Virus record (IMG/VR): IMGVR_UViG_3300034407_002242 | Span: 1 to 35,723 of that record | Direction: 5' to 3' (one strand) | Source of the DNA: a virus | DNA: 35,723 nt | Shown here: positions 23,887-30,926 of the stretch, piece after piece | How the letters are laid out: the number at the start of each line of letters is the position of its first letter | Numbering within the stretch: the first letter of the stretch is position 1 | Position numbers and translations under genes: made by a program | Notes under the pieces: generated by a model | Databases searched by the model: none | What the model was told of the DNA's origin: nothing | What the model saw: the letters and a program-made list of their open reading frames with translations, nothing else

Positions 23887-24278
23887 TTTTCCGCTTCCGC
23901 TGGTGGATTTTCGGTTAGACCGGCGCGGCGTTCTTCGTCCAACCAAGTAAAAAAATCACTCAGATTCACCATGATAGCTTCGGCCAACAGTGTGAAATAA
24001 TCGTTCATTCCGCCTTGGAAGTTATCAACCGTGGTCAGTGAGTCACCACCTGATTGAATACATTTCCATAGTACGATGTCGGAAATCTGATCAAGGACAG
24101 GTTCCGGCGTGGACAGTAACACACCCTTCAATAACGGTACCGTAATATCTCGACCCGCCGTACCGCTGTTCAATGCGACACGTGCTGAGATTAATGTCAT
24201 CAATGTTTTCTGTTTGATGGCCGGTGCCTGAAATAAGTTGTAATTGGTCCCGCTAACTACAATGATTGATGGTTGCAT
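23877..24278 (-). CDS. tail assembly chaperone (G-like)
   Basis: A 133-residue helical protein immediately upstream of the tape measure gene and downstream of the tube-like gene, the standard position of gpG. It contains LISARVALNSGTAGRDITVP and NDYFTLLAEAIMVNLSDFF, with a charged end. It is expected to coat the tape measure protein before tube polymerisation. The start overlaps the tube-protein stop (TAATG). Its 3' end overlaps the T frame by ribosomal frameshift. Confidence 0.75.
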   Translation of the reverse strand: MQPSIIVVSGTNYNLFQAPAIKQKTLMTLISARVALNSGTAGRDITVPLLKGVLLSTPEPVLDQISDIVLWKCIQSGGDSLTTVDNFQGGMNDYFTLLAEAIMVNLSDFFTWLDEERRAGLTENPPAEAEKNQ

Positions 24279-24691
24279 TAGATACCGCCCTTAGTTGCTG
24301 ACCATGTGTTGAACTCGATGATGTATTGGTCATCGGTAATGGTTGAGCCACCACGACCCGTTTGGCCATCGTTGACAATCACACCTTCCGTACCGATTGA
24401 ACCTTCGAGTGTGCCGATTTGAACGGTTGATAGTGTGACGGTTGCGTTCGAGTTAAACAAACCTTGCATGAACGCACTGTCCGCGCCACCTGGGTTCAAG
24501 AATAAAACAACGCGTCGACCGGGGTTGATGCGATCAAGACGAACAGCGTTACCACCTTGTCCACGGCGAAGGGTTGATTTTTGGTCAATGGGGTCGTCGG
24601 TGAACGGTGTTGCTGTTTCACCCCAGTCTGAAATGATACGACCGTTAATCGTAACTGCCCACAGGTCTGTACTGAAATTGTTAACTGCCAT
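24278..24691 (-). CDS. tail tube-like protein (DUF3277)
   Basis: A 137-residue beta-barrel type protein with TINGRIISDWGETATPFTDD and LDRINPGRRVVLFLNPGGAD, the DUF3277 pattern. In this phage group DUF3277 lies after the DUF3383 sheath and fits the inner tail tube. The ribosome site AAGGGGTGACAC precedes ATG 24691. Length and order are normal. Confidence 0.85.
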   Translation of the reverse strand: MAVNNFSTDLWAVTINGRIISDWGETATPFTDDPIDQKSTLRRGQGGNAVRLDRINPGRRVVLFLNPGGADSAFMQGLFNSNATVTLSTVQIGTLEGSIGTEGVIVNDGQTGRGGSTITDDQYIIEFNTWSATKGGI

Positions 24692-24701
24692 GTGTCACCC
24701 C

Positions 24702-25850
24702 TTAAAATACGTCGACATCAACGTTAACCATATGGATCGCACCTTTACGGAAGATACGAATACGAAGTGGTGCAGATTTACGCGCATCACGATCAGGATC
24801 GGACAAGTCGAGAATGTCTTCAGGTTTGGTCAAGATTTCATAACCCGCTGTGAACTTCTCAACACCATCGTCTGGATCGATGTAATTACGTGGACCGAGA
24901 TAATCGTTAGCGATGTATTGTTCACAAACCGATTTAGCCGCACCAATCAACAACGACTGACCAACTGGGTCTTGGCCGACTTTGGTGGTTGCGTTGGCGA
25001 TGGTGTTATACAACGTGACTTTCAAACCGTTGACGAACGCCGCCAGGTTAACCACGTCATCCATCCATTCCCCGAACGTTGAATGTGACCATGTGTTGAT
25101 CACACGACCGTTATCAACCGAACCTTGCAAGTCAACCACTGAATAGAACTGACACTTTTTGGTCGCTTGGGTCATTGCACCATATGCTGAATCACTTAAA
25201 TCTTCAGCAGCAACACCGGACAACTTTTTATATTCACCCGTGATGGTCGATTTGTTCGCTGAATAATTAACAGCTGCAAACCACTTGCACAAACTTATAC
25301 CCGCATATGGGTCGGTAGCATGTGAGAAGGTCGACGCGAAACGATAACCTGATGTTGTCAATGTTGTCGCAATATCGGCTGTAACGTTCGGATCACGAAT
25401 AGCCTCAACATTGGCAACCAACGATTGACAGTTCATGAAGTATGTTTCGTTCGAGTTATGCCAAGATGCAATATCAGGCACAGATACGGCGATGTCGTCA
25501 TAAACAGGTTTAGTGAAAAACGACCAGAACCACCACAGTACGTTTCGTACTTTGTTTAATGTGTCAGTCCAGTTGAGGTCAGCGTCAGCCGTTCCCCACA
25601 CTTTGATCTTACTCGTCGCAGGGATACCACCCAACCAACGATTAACCGCTTTGTACGTTTCGGTCGTTGATGGGAAGTCGATGGACAGTGCGGTTAATGT
25701 CGTATATTCACGATACGTGTCAACGAGAAAACCGACTGGTAATTCTGATTCAGGAGCGAATTGAATCGCTTCAGCGAAGTTAGCAAAACCCAACCCTGCT
25801 GGCGATATCCGCGTATTGATGTTGATGATATTATCGACATTATAGCTCAT
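24702..25850 (-). CDS. tail sheath protein (DUF3383)
   Basis: A 382-residue DUF3383 protein, the contractile sheath of this phage type. It begins SYNVDNIININTRISPAGLG and ends with the strand RIRIFRKGAIHMVNVDVDVF typical of handshake-forming sheath C-termini. The central part (TFSHATDPYAGISLCKWF) also fits. ATG 25850 has a strong AGGAG. A TATAAT at 25883-25888 (minus strand), nine bases after GTCAATAGG, is a likely late promoter. It is smaller than T4 gp18 but usual for DUF3383. Confidence 0.88.
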   Translation of the reverse strand: MSYNVDNIININTRISPAGLGFANFAEAIQFAPESELPVGFLVDTYREYTTLTALSIDFPSTTETYKAVNRWLGGIPATSKIKVWGTADADLNWTDTLNKVRNVLWWFWSFFTKPVYDDIAVSVPDIASWHNSNETYFMNCQSLVANVEAIRDPNVTADIATTLTTSGYRFASTFSHATDPYAGISLCKWFAAVNYSANKSTITGEYKKLSGVAAEDLSDSAYGAMTQATKKCQFYSVVDLQGSVDNGRVINTWSHSTFGEWMDDVVNLAAFVNGLKVTLYNTIANATTKVGQDPVGQSLLIGAAKSVCEQYIANDYLGPRNYIDPDDGVEKFTAGYEILTKPEDILDLSDPDRDARKSAPLRIRIFRKGAIHMVNVDVDVF

Positions 25851-25882
25851 GCCGGAATTCTCCTATGATTGCAATCACTGTC

Positions 25883-25930
25883 ATTATAAACGGTGTACCT
25901 ATTGACGCTAGTGTCATGACGGTGTATAGT
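25883..25930. promoter_or_regulatory. overlapping divergent promoters with shared operator
   Basis: Plus strand: TTGACG (25902-25907), 17 bases, TATAGT (25925-25930) for the exonuclease gene. Minus strand: GTCAATAGG (25898-25906), nine bases, TATAAT (25883-25888) for the sheath gene. The dyad TGAC-N6-GTCA (25903-25916) covers the plus -35 box and lies just upstream of the minus promoter. Confidence 0.7.
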
Positions 25931-25967
25931 GGTGGTTCATTAGTTGAACGATTGGAGTGAATGAGTA

Positions 25968-26507
25968 ATGAAACACGTAATGCTAGATATTGAAACAATG
26001 GGGAATTCATCCGAAGCGGCAATCATGTCAATTGGTGCGTGTTATTTTAATCCAGCGACGGGCGAAATCGGTGAGATATTTCACCAACAAATTAACTTAC
26101 AATCGTCTGTTGATTTTGGATTGACGATGGATGTATCGACTATTTTATGGTGGATGAAACAATCCGATGAAGCTAGAAGTAAGTTTTATGATAATCACAA
26201 ACAAGCACATATCACAACGGTATTGACTGCGTTCAGTGCATTTGTGAAACCGAATAGTCAAGTGTGGGGAAATGGTGCGACGTTTGATAACACCATTATG
26301 AAAAATGCATTTGAAAAGTGTGGTCTAGGTTGCCCGTGGAAATTCTGGAACGACCGAGATGTTCGAACCATGGTTGAACTCGGGTTAAGTGTGGGAATCG
26401 ATCCGAAACGTGACCTACCATTCGAAGGTGTTAAACACGATGCGTTAGCTGATGCAATACACCAAGCAAAATACACGTCTATGATTTGGCAACGAGTAAC
26501 CAAGTAA
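25968..26507 (+). CDS. DnaQ-like 3'-5' exonuclease (DEDDh)
   Basis: A 179-residue exonuclease in a plus-strand moron. Exo I is MLDIETMG (D7, E9), Exo II WGNGATFDN (D107) and Exo III HDALADA (H157, D162), so all DEDDh residues are present. It resembles phage exonucleases of the DexA/ExoVIII type and the DnaQ fold. Possible roles are degradation of host DNA or RNA, or DNA repair; the polymerase already has its own proofreading domain, so plain proofreading is less likely. It has an operator-bearing promoter upstream and a hairpin downstream. Confidence 0.88.
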   Translation: MKHVMLDIETMGNSSEAAIMSIGACYFNPATGEIGEIFHQQINLQSSVDFGLTMDVSTILWWMKQSDEARSKFYDNHKQAHITTVLTAFSAFVKPNSQVWGNGATFDNTIMKNAFEKCGLGCPWKFWNDRDVRTMVELGLSVGIDPKRDLPFEGVKHDALADAIHQAKYTSMIWQRVTK

Positions 26508-26523
26508 CACACCAACAAAACTA

Positions 26524-26542
26524 ACGCCCCATCACGGGGCGT
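26524..26542. terminator. bidirectional hairpin terminator containing a minus-strand stop codon
   Basis: ACGCCCC and GGGGCGT around ATCAC. The T-rich flank is on the minus side (TTAGTTTTGTT in the message). The minus-strand gene starting at 27071 ends inside the hairpin, with Asp-Ala-Pro encoded by the arm and TGA in the loop. Confidence 0.75.
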
Positions 26543-27071
26543 CTGGTGAAACTATGTTACCACTCGCTAATACTTCTGCTTTCTCGTTCTGAACTTCCCA
26601 CGCTACCTGTTCGATACTATTGATCACAACTGGGTCGGTCGTTTCGTACATCAAGAATATTGTAATCTGCGCCCTCGATTCAAAGTTGTTTGATTGCAAC
26701 GCTGTCAAGTTATTCACTGGTCCTGTGCGATTCCATCCCAACTTATTCTTAAACAGCGTGGCGGACACGTCCGGGCGTTTGTTGGACTGTTTGAGTTTAC
26801 CCGCCATGGTGCGAGTATCACCACGATAGAAATTGATACTACATTCACACATTATCTGCGCGCGCACATCCACTGTAATCGATTCTTGACCCGTCACGTT
26901 ACTTCGACGAACATTCGCTTGTCCTTGTTCAGTAATCACCTGTTGAGGCTGCACGGCTGCATATGGCCCACTTGGGGCGGGTGCGTTCGGATTAGCGAGT
27001 ATTACTTCAGGTACTCCCGTCACGGTCAGTATGATCGGACGCATGATATCGAACAGCTCATCGTTGGTCAT
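26532..27071 (-). CDS. phage neck/tail terminator-like protein (gp12 type, LIC_12616-like)
   Basis: A 179-residue protein in the position of tail terminator or neck proteins, between sheath and head-tail connector genes. Stretches such as YAAVQPQQVITEQGQANVRR and INFYRGDTRTMAGKLKQS, then a block with GPVNNLTALQSNNFESRAQI, fit the phage neck-terminator pattern. It would stop tail growth and join tail to head. The start overlaps the next gene's stop region, and the end lies in a terminator hairpin. Confidence 0.75.
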   Translation of the reverse strand: MTNDELFDIMRPIILTVTGVPEVILANPNAPAPSGPYAAVQPQQVITEQGQANVRRSNVTGQESITVDVRAQIMCECSINFYRGDTRTMAGKLKQSNKRPDVSATLFKNKLGWNRTGPVNNLTALQSNNFESRAQITIFLMYETTDPVVINSIEQVAWEVQNEKAEVLASGNIVSPDAP

Positions 27072-27436
27072 TACGAATCATCCTTACGGCTCACAATAGC
27101 TTTACAGTAATTGCGCCACGGTCGATTATCCAACATGACACATTTGAACGCACCATCCACGGTGGCGAATTCCCATGTATCGGCTTCAGCGATAGAATAT
27201 AAATCACCGTCGTTCACGTAAATCTTCCGCATGTCACCGATACGTTCCGCGCCAACTTGTAACGCTTGTATTTCTTTGTTGTTTAACGGCTGCAAGTTGA
27301 TCTTGTGTGGGCTGATGGTGATTGTACCTTCTACCCATCGGCCATCAACATACCCGCCGCCACTTTTACTTGTTCGATTTGCTGCCACCGATTGAAATGT
27401 ATCGTCAATGTGACCGCTCATATCTAACCCTGTCAT
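27071..27436 (-). CDS. head-tail connector/collar protein
   Basis: A 121-residue beta-rich protein between the gp10-like and terminator-like genes. The pattern GTITISPHKINLQPLNNKEI, then YVNDGDLYSIAEADTWEFAT resembles small phage collar proteins of this module. Start and stop overlap its neighbours (TAATG). No independent catalytic or metal motif is seen. Confidence 0.65.
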   Translation of the reverse strand: MTGLDMSGHIDDTFQSVAANRTSKSGGGYVDGRWVEGTITISPHKINLQPLNNKEIQALQVGAERIGDMRKIYVNDGDLYSIAEADTWEFATVDGAFKCVMLDNRPWRNYCKAIVSRKDDS

Positions 27437-27909
27437 TAGCCTACCCCTTCATTTGGTTTCACTGTATCAATACTGTATGTGATTGATTGCCTCAACGCGC
27501 CCGTGTCTATCAACGGGTTGGCCGAACCTTTCTTCGCTATTGTACTCGCTGCGTTTGGTGGTGTCTTTAATTCTGTCATGTACTGTTGAGTCTTAGCGAC
27601 CGCAACAACACCAATCTGATTTAACGCTCGTTCCAGGTTCTCACCTTTATCGATGGCGTTGGTGATGATCTTCAAATATTCAGCATCACCCGTTGCGACA
27701 CCAACATCCAACCATGGTCGTGCGGGGATGGTCGATGTGCCGAAATGAAGAATCGCACCGAGTTGAGCGTTCGTGATGTCATCATCTTCATGGTTGCCCG
27801 CGCCTTCGTGGATACCAACAGTGACGAATTTACCCGTTGCGAACTCTTCCAACGCTCGTCGTATCTCGTCCTGAACTGCTTGTACGTTGCTGGTGGTTAC
27901 TTTAATCAT
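27436..27909 (-). CDS. HK97 gp10-like tail/neck completion protein
   Basis: About 157 residues from ATG 27909, which has AAGGA seven bases upstream; an earlier in-frame ATG at 27933 lies inside the GGAAC repeat region and lacks a site. The sequence VTVGIHEGAGNHEDDDITNA then QLGAILHFGTSTIPARPWLD is the virion-morphogenesis/gp10 signature. GALRQSITYSI near the end is typical as well. It helps to join head and tail. The gap before it (27914-28174) is the repeat-rich noncoding region. Confidence 0.82.
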   Translation of the reverse strand: MIKVTTSNVQAVQDEIRRALEEFATGKFVTVGIHEGAGNHEDDDITNAQLGAILHFGTSTIPARPWLDVGVATGDAEYLKIITNAIDKGENLERALNQIGVVAVAKTQQYMTELKTPPNAASTIAKKGSANPLIDTGALRQSITYSIDTVKPNEGVG

Positions 27910-27913
27910 GTTT

Positions 27914-28174
27914 GTTCCTTTGTGTTCCGTCATGTTCCGAGGCGATGGAACAGACTTTCAGCTTACCAATCAAAGGGTTATGTGAGGTGTTCCAATGTTC
28001 CATTAAAATTGACCCTTACTGCCTATATATACACTGTATGTACTGTATCTATTTATTATTTTGTATGTAGAGAACGTAAAAATAAAGGAACAAAGGAACA
28101 AGTGTTATAAGTTATTGATATTGATAGTGAATACCTGTTCCGTTGTAATGGAACACTAACGGAACAACTGGAAC
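27914..28174. repeat. noncoding cluster of twelve GTTCC/GGAAC elements around an AT-rich core
   Basis: GTTCC occurs at 27914, 27924, 27934, 27989, 27997 and 28137; GGAAC at 27947, 28087, 28095, 28150, 28161 and 28170. The first three are exactly ten bases apart. Two dyads have the same form, GTTCCG-N7-TGGAAC (27934-27951 and 28137-28154). An AT-rich core (28002-28085) has TATATATA and direct TGTATGTACTGTATC-like runs. No gene is present on either strand from 27910 to 28180. It could be a replication origin, a packaging or recombination site, or an operator array; I cannot decide. Confidence 0.8.
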
Positions 28175-28180
28175 AATGTG

Positions 28181-28591
28181 CTACACAGCCCTAGCACCCA
28201 TACCGGCACGGCGTCTTAGGCGTAACCATTGTTGACCGAACGACGTACTCGCCAACCAGCTATCACCGACGGGAGCGTTACCCAACGAACCGTTATTGTT
28301 CGACACCGATTCGTCACCCACCGACTTACCCGACTGTGCCCACTTCGCACCACCTGATGTTGACGACGAACCGTTCGGATGCATTGTCGCTAGATAGTGG
28401 GCAGCATAGAGGAACATCCCACGCTGTTTAAAATTATGGCAATCGTCGAGATATGCGCCCCATCCTCGACCGCCGGTTTCGGCATCACCCTCACATAACG
28501 CAATGGTAACACTCGCATCATCCCATTCAGGGTCGGTAAATGCGGGATAACGGGTACGGAACGAAGCGATGATTTCTGGTGTGATTTCCAT
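28181..28591 (-). CDS. head-tail adaptor protein (DUF4054)
   Basis: A 136-residue DUF4054 protein: start TPEIIASFRTRYPAFTDPEW, then YAAHYLATMHPNG, a Gly/Ser-rich loop, then WLASTSFGQQWLRLRRRAG at the end. It forms the adaptor ring beneath the portal. AGGG lies seven bases before ATG 28591. The family is clear from the start and end patterns. Confidence 0.88.
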   Translation of the reverse strand: MEITPEIIASFRTRYPAFTDPEWDDASVTIALCEGDAETGGRGWGAYLDDCHNFKQRGMFLYAAHYLATMHPNGSSSTSGGAKWAQSGKSVGDESVSNNNGSLGNAPVGDSWLASTSFGQQWLRLRRRAGMGARAV

Positions 28592-28638
28592 GGTATAGCC
28601 CTCTCGTCAATTATTTGGTCAGTATACTTAGTAATCGT

Positions 28639-28667
28639 TTGACACACCCGTCACTAACCGTTAGTAT
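28639..28667 (+). promoter_or_regulatory. promoter with TGAC-N6-GTCA operator for the small-protein moron
   Basis: TTGACA (28639-28644), 17 bases, TAGTAT (28662-28667); the dyad is at 28640-28653. It precedes a run of four or five tiny plus-strand genes. Confidence 0.7.
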
Positions 28668-28697
28668 CAATACATGGTTTATCGAAGGAAGAACACC

Positions 28698-28790
28698 ATG
28701 TATGATTTCGGGAGAGGGTTGGTGATTGGTATCGGGCTATCGTTCATTTGTTGGGCGTTAGTGTCACTGACCATTGAGCTGGTGGCGTGA
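28698..28790 (+). CDS. 30-aa single-pass membrane peptide
   Basis: ATG 28698 has AAGGAAG six bases upstream. The product starts MYDFGRG and continues as one hydrophobic segment (LVIGIGLSFICWALVSLTIE), ending LVA. It is promoter-proximal in the moron. A tiny membrane protein made early might affect the envelope or exclude other phages; that is inference. Confidence 0.6.
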   Translation: MYDFGRGLVIGIGLSFICWALVSLTIELVA

Positions 28791-28791
28791 T

Positions 28792-28917
28792 ATGAATGAC
28801 GACCATAAAGTGTTGGTTGTATTCGTACTGTTGGTTCTGTCGTTCGGTTGGTTGATGTTTGACGAATACCTAGCGATGGTGATTGAAGTGTTTAAATGGA
28901 GTATTAGCGATGAATAA
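28792..28917 (+). CDS. 41-aa single-pass membrane peptide
   Basis: Starts one base after the preceding stop. After MNDDHK a hydrophobic helix follows (VLVVFVLLVLSFGWLMF), then an acidic-aromatic tail ending SISDE. The ribosome site is weak, so it may depend on coupling. It resembles the previous peptide in design but not in sequence. Confidence 0.55.
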   Translation: MNDDHKVLVVFVLLVLSFGWLMFDEYLAMVIEVFKWSISDE

Positions 28918-29051
28918 AGAACAAGCTGAATTACTGGGAGATGCTTGATACAATTAATAATTCACCTAGCAAATCTGAACTTCAAGAAATGGCGTTTTTA
29001 TTGCGCAAAAATGGTTATCAGGTCATTAACAAAAGGAATAAACGAAAATGA
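28910..29051 (+). pseudogene. small gene split by a frame change: 12-codon ORF overlapping a 36-codon ORF
   Basis: ATG 28910 opens a 12-residue frame (MNKEQAELLGDA, stop 28946-28948). A second ATG at 28941 opens 36 residues (MLDTINNSPSKSELQEMAF...). Joining the two would give one natural helical protein of about 47 residues with an acidic start and basic end. The second ATG has its GGGAG directly against it, too close for good initiation. The data fit a one- or two-base indel, a programmed shift, or coupled translation at ATGCTTGA. Confidence 0.45.
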
Positions 29052-29227
29052 ACATGAAACATTTTGAATATGCACACTTACCACCGTTCCTTCAAGAAGT
29101 AAGTAAACCTATTGGTGATCTCGCAAAGCAAATGGACGACTCACTACCTGATGGACCTGAGAAATCAGCAGGTATGCGCAAGTTACTTGAAGCTAAAGAT
29201 TGCTTAGTTCGTGCAAAGCTAGGTTAA
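29048..29227 (+). CDS. 59-aa Acb2/Tad1-hairpin-like protein (possible immune-signal sponge)
   Basis: The protein begins MNMKHFEYAHLPPFLQEVSK and continues with LPDGPEKSAGMRKLLEAKDC. This HLP...LQ...LPDGPEKSAGLRKLLEAKD layout is that of small phage helical-hairpin proteins which I associate with the Acb2/Tad1 hairpin domain. Acb2 binds and sequesters cyclic oligonucleotides of CBASS immunity and, in some cases, Thoeris signals. This one is shorter than the roughly 90-residue Acb2 proteins, so binding must be tested. AGGA lies about ten bases before the ATG, which overlaps the previous stop. It is last in the moron, before a strong terminator. Confidence 0.6.
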   Translation: MNMKHFEYAHLPPFLQEVSKPIGDLAKQMDDSLPDGPEKSAGMRKLLEAKDCLVRAKLG

Positions 29228-29242
29228 CCAACCCAACACACT

Positions 29243-29279
29243 AAGCCCACCTGACCATCACAGTCACGGTGGGCTTTTT
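29243..29279 (+). terminator. rho-independent terminator of the small-protein moron
   Basis: AAGCCCACC and GGTGGGCTT form a nine-base-pair stem, followed by TTT. It closes the plus-strand unit. The minus-strand 29282-29419 gene ends three bases beyond it, so the hairpin can serve both strands. Confidence 0.88.
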
Positions 29280-29281
29280 CG

Positions 29282-29419
29282 TTACGCTCCCGCTTCAGAC
29301 AACGCGATTGCTAGCGCTTGTTTCTTACTGGTCACTAACTCACCACTTGACGACTTGAGTGTCCCCGCTTCGAATTCCCGCATCACTTTCGCTATCTTCG
29401 CTTGGTCTGCATCGTTCAT
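29282..29419 (-). CDS. DUF6496-like small basic protein, 45 aa
   Basis: A tiny gene between moron terminator and tail-fibre-like gene. The product reads KVMREFEAGTLKSSSGELVT then SKKQALAIALSEAGA, the pattern VM-EF--G-L-S-G--V-S-KQA-AIALSEA found in small DUF6496-type proteins of phages and bacteria. The function of that group is not known. AAGG lies nine bases before the ATG. It is intact for a short member. Confidence 0.75.
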   Translation of the reverse strand: MNDADQAKIAKVMREFEAGTLKSSSGELVTSKKQALAIALSEAGA

Positions 29420-29439
29420 GATCACACCTTATGGTGTTA

Positions 29440-30303
29440 TTACGCCTCTACAAGTTCCCACAGCACACTAGATCCTGTTATCACCTCACCACCCAAAACC
29501 GTAGCTGTTGGAGATACAAAATCTATTGCGCCGCCAACAGCAGCATATGCTCGGAACCTAAGGAATTCACCACTCAACCAATCGCTAACTGCACTAACAG
29601 ATGTTTTGAATGTTTCTCCATTATTGGCAATTTCAATACTTCTTAGTGATTCCGAGTTTTGAACCCACACAACACCATCGGCACTTCTCTCCGACCACAA
29701 ATTAACCTGAGTCGTACCACCGCCAGCTTTACTAGGTTGGAAGCTGATAGTGCCAATCATGGTGGTAATATCGCGCCCGGTTTCATTTTTAACTGCCCCA
29801 TCCAATATATCAACCGCAAACCCTACCGTGTTTGGTGATAACGCTAGACCAGTAAGAAAGCTTGGAGCGTTAGGGTCAATACCTAGCGTAATAGTTGTTT
29901 CTGTCATTGCAGCGAAGTATGCTTTATCGATAATCTCTGGGTTTGAAGGGTCGGCGTTATTAACCATGCTGCCAGCGACGGTTATTACCCCAGAGTGCCA
30001 ATCCTCCCAGCCTCCCGCTAGTTTAACCTTTCTCCATTGCTTGCCGCTTGCAGTATCAAATATAATACGCGTTCCATTTGAGCCATCGAAGTTAATCGAC
30101 TTAGTCATAACACCGACTTCCGAAGTACCAGCTGGCATATCTTGAGCGCCGACAGTCCATTCTGTTACGTAATATTTACCGTAATCAACGTCGTTAACTG
30201 AGCCTGATGTGGTATCGAATATCCCACGGTCAGGCATTGTTGTTGTCGGGTCGGTGGGTGTTCCACCGCCGCCCGAACCTGGTGTATATAGTTTCCATCC
30301 CAT
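29440..30303 (-). CDS. virion fibre-like protein, 287 aa
   Basis: I choose ATG 30303 with GGGAGG seven bases upstream; the longer frame to 30366 reads into the previous gene. After MGWKLYTPGSGGGGTPTDP, a Gly-rich hinge, comes a knob-like domain (SEVGVMTKSINFDGSNGTRI, then SGKQWRKVKLAGGWEDWHS) like those in tail fibres and pyocin tails. A beta-sandwich-like end (ISFQPSKAGGGTTQVNLWSE) closes the protein. It is far from the tail-fibre gene and close to the capsid genes, so it may be a head fibre or decoration. Confidence 0.65.
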   Translation of the reverse strand: MGWKLYTPGSGGGGTPTDPTTTMPDRGIFDTTSGSVNDVDYGKYYVTEWTVGAQDMPAGTSEVGVMTKSINFDGSNGTRIIFDTASGKQWRKVKLAGGWEDWHSGVITVAGSMVNNADPSNPEIIDKAYFAAMTETTITLGIDPNAPSFLTGLALSPNTVGFAVDILDGAVKNETGRDITTMIGTISFQPSKAGGGTTQVNLWSERSADGVVWVQNSESLRSIEIANNGETFKTSVSAVSDWLSGEFLRFRAYAAVGGAIDFVSPTATVLGGEVITGSSVLWELVEA

Positions 30304-30304
30304 G

Positions 30305-30571
30305 TTATGCCTCCCGCACGTTAACCGCGCCGCCTTGAGTTGATAGTGCCCATGCGCCCGTATCACCCGTATCGTTGATTGCTTCTTCGAACGGTGGGAG
30401 CGTTTTGAATCCGTACGCGCCAGTTGGTGCGGCGGTTGATGTGTGGAGTCGTGCGTGGGATGTGACGAGGTTTTGAACGATGATTTGTGTGCCTACTGCG
30501 ATACCCGTCTCGGTATACAGATCGACCCATACGCCGCGTGGCAGCGTAACATTTGCTAATGTATCGGCCAT
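30305..30571 (-). CDS. small virion-associated protein, 88 aa
   Basis: A beta-rich 88-residue protein with the pattern GVWVDLYTETGIAVGTQIIV then NLVTSHARLHTSTAAPTGAY. It resembles small phage proteins next to head-fibre genes. It ends one base before the fibre-like start, suggesting they form one structure. Family not firmly recognised. Confidence 0.65.
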   Translation of the reverse strand: MADTLANVTLPRGVWVDLYTETGIAVGTQIIVQNLVTSHARLHTSTAAPTGAYGFKTLPPFEEAINDTGDTGAWALSTQGGAVNVREA

Positions 30572-30636
30572 TTCGATTACCTTTCGTTGAGTGTTTGCTT
30601 ATTATCCGCTTTAAAATATAGCTCAACAATTGTGTA

Positions 30637-30694
30637 ATCGCGTAAAAAAGCCCCGCACAATGGCGAGGCTGATGGTCGTTCGGGTGTTAGTGTT
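30637..30694 (-). repeat. 58-bp direct repeat, copy 1, containing a terminator
   Basis: This copy and 30960-31017 are identical except for one base. On the minus strand each contains AGCCTCGCC-loop-GCGGGGCT and six T residues, a full rho-independent terminator. This copy ends the DUF7736-like unit (30698-30895). Confidence 0.9.
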
Positions 30695-30697
30695 CGG

Positions 30698-30895
30698 TTA
30701 ATCGTCAGGTTGAAGTGATACAAAATCTTCTCTATACGCATCTTCAATTTCTTTTTGTAAGTGTGGAAGTTCACTAGTGAATACTGGACGACCTAAGCGT
30801 TTTTCTATATCAGCATGTAAGTCACTGAAATTACATATTAGCCGCATGGTGTAACCAGAAATAATAATAGCTTGGTCTTTCGTCAAATTATCCAT
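30698..30895 (-). CDS. DUF7736-like phage protein, 65 aa
   Basis: The start is ATG 30895 with GGAG nine bases upstream; the longer frame runs through the promoter. The sequence LTKDQAIIISGYTMRLICNF then SDLHADIEKRLGRPVFTSEL matches a common small phage family (DUF7736) of unknown function: LTKDQA-I-S--T---C-FSD-H---EK--GRPV-T-E. The gene is a complete transcription unit with an operator-bearing promoter and terminator, and the terminator is duplicated on either side. This looks like a cassette insertion. Confidence 0.78.
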   Translation of the reverse strand: MDNLTKDQAIIISGYTMRLICNFSDLHADIEKRLGRPVFTSELPHLQKEIEDAYREDFVSLQPDD

Positions 30896-30926
30896 CGTTA
30901 TTCGCTCCATTTGTTTAAGTGTTCTA

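Noticed and set aside
27745-28110. Plus-strand frame of 121 codons across the GGAAC repeat region
   Set aside because: It overlaps the gp10-like gene antisense, has no ribosome site, and reads as low-complexity translation of repeats.
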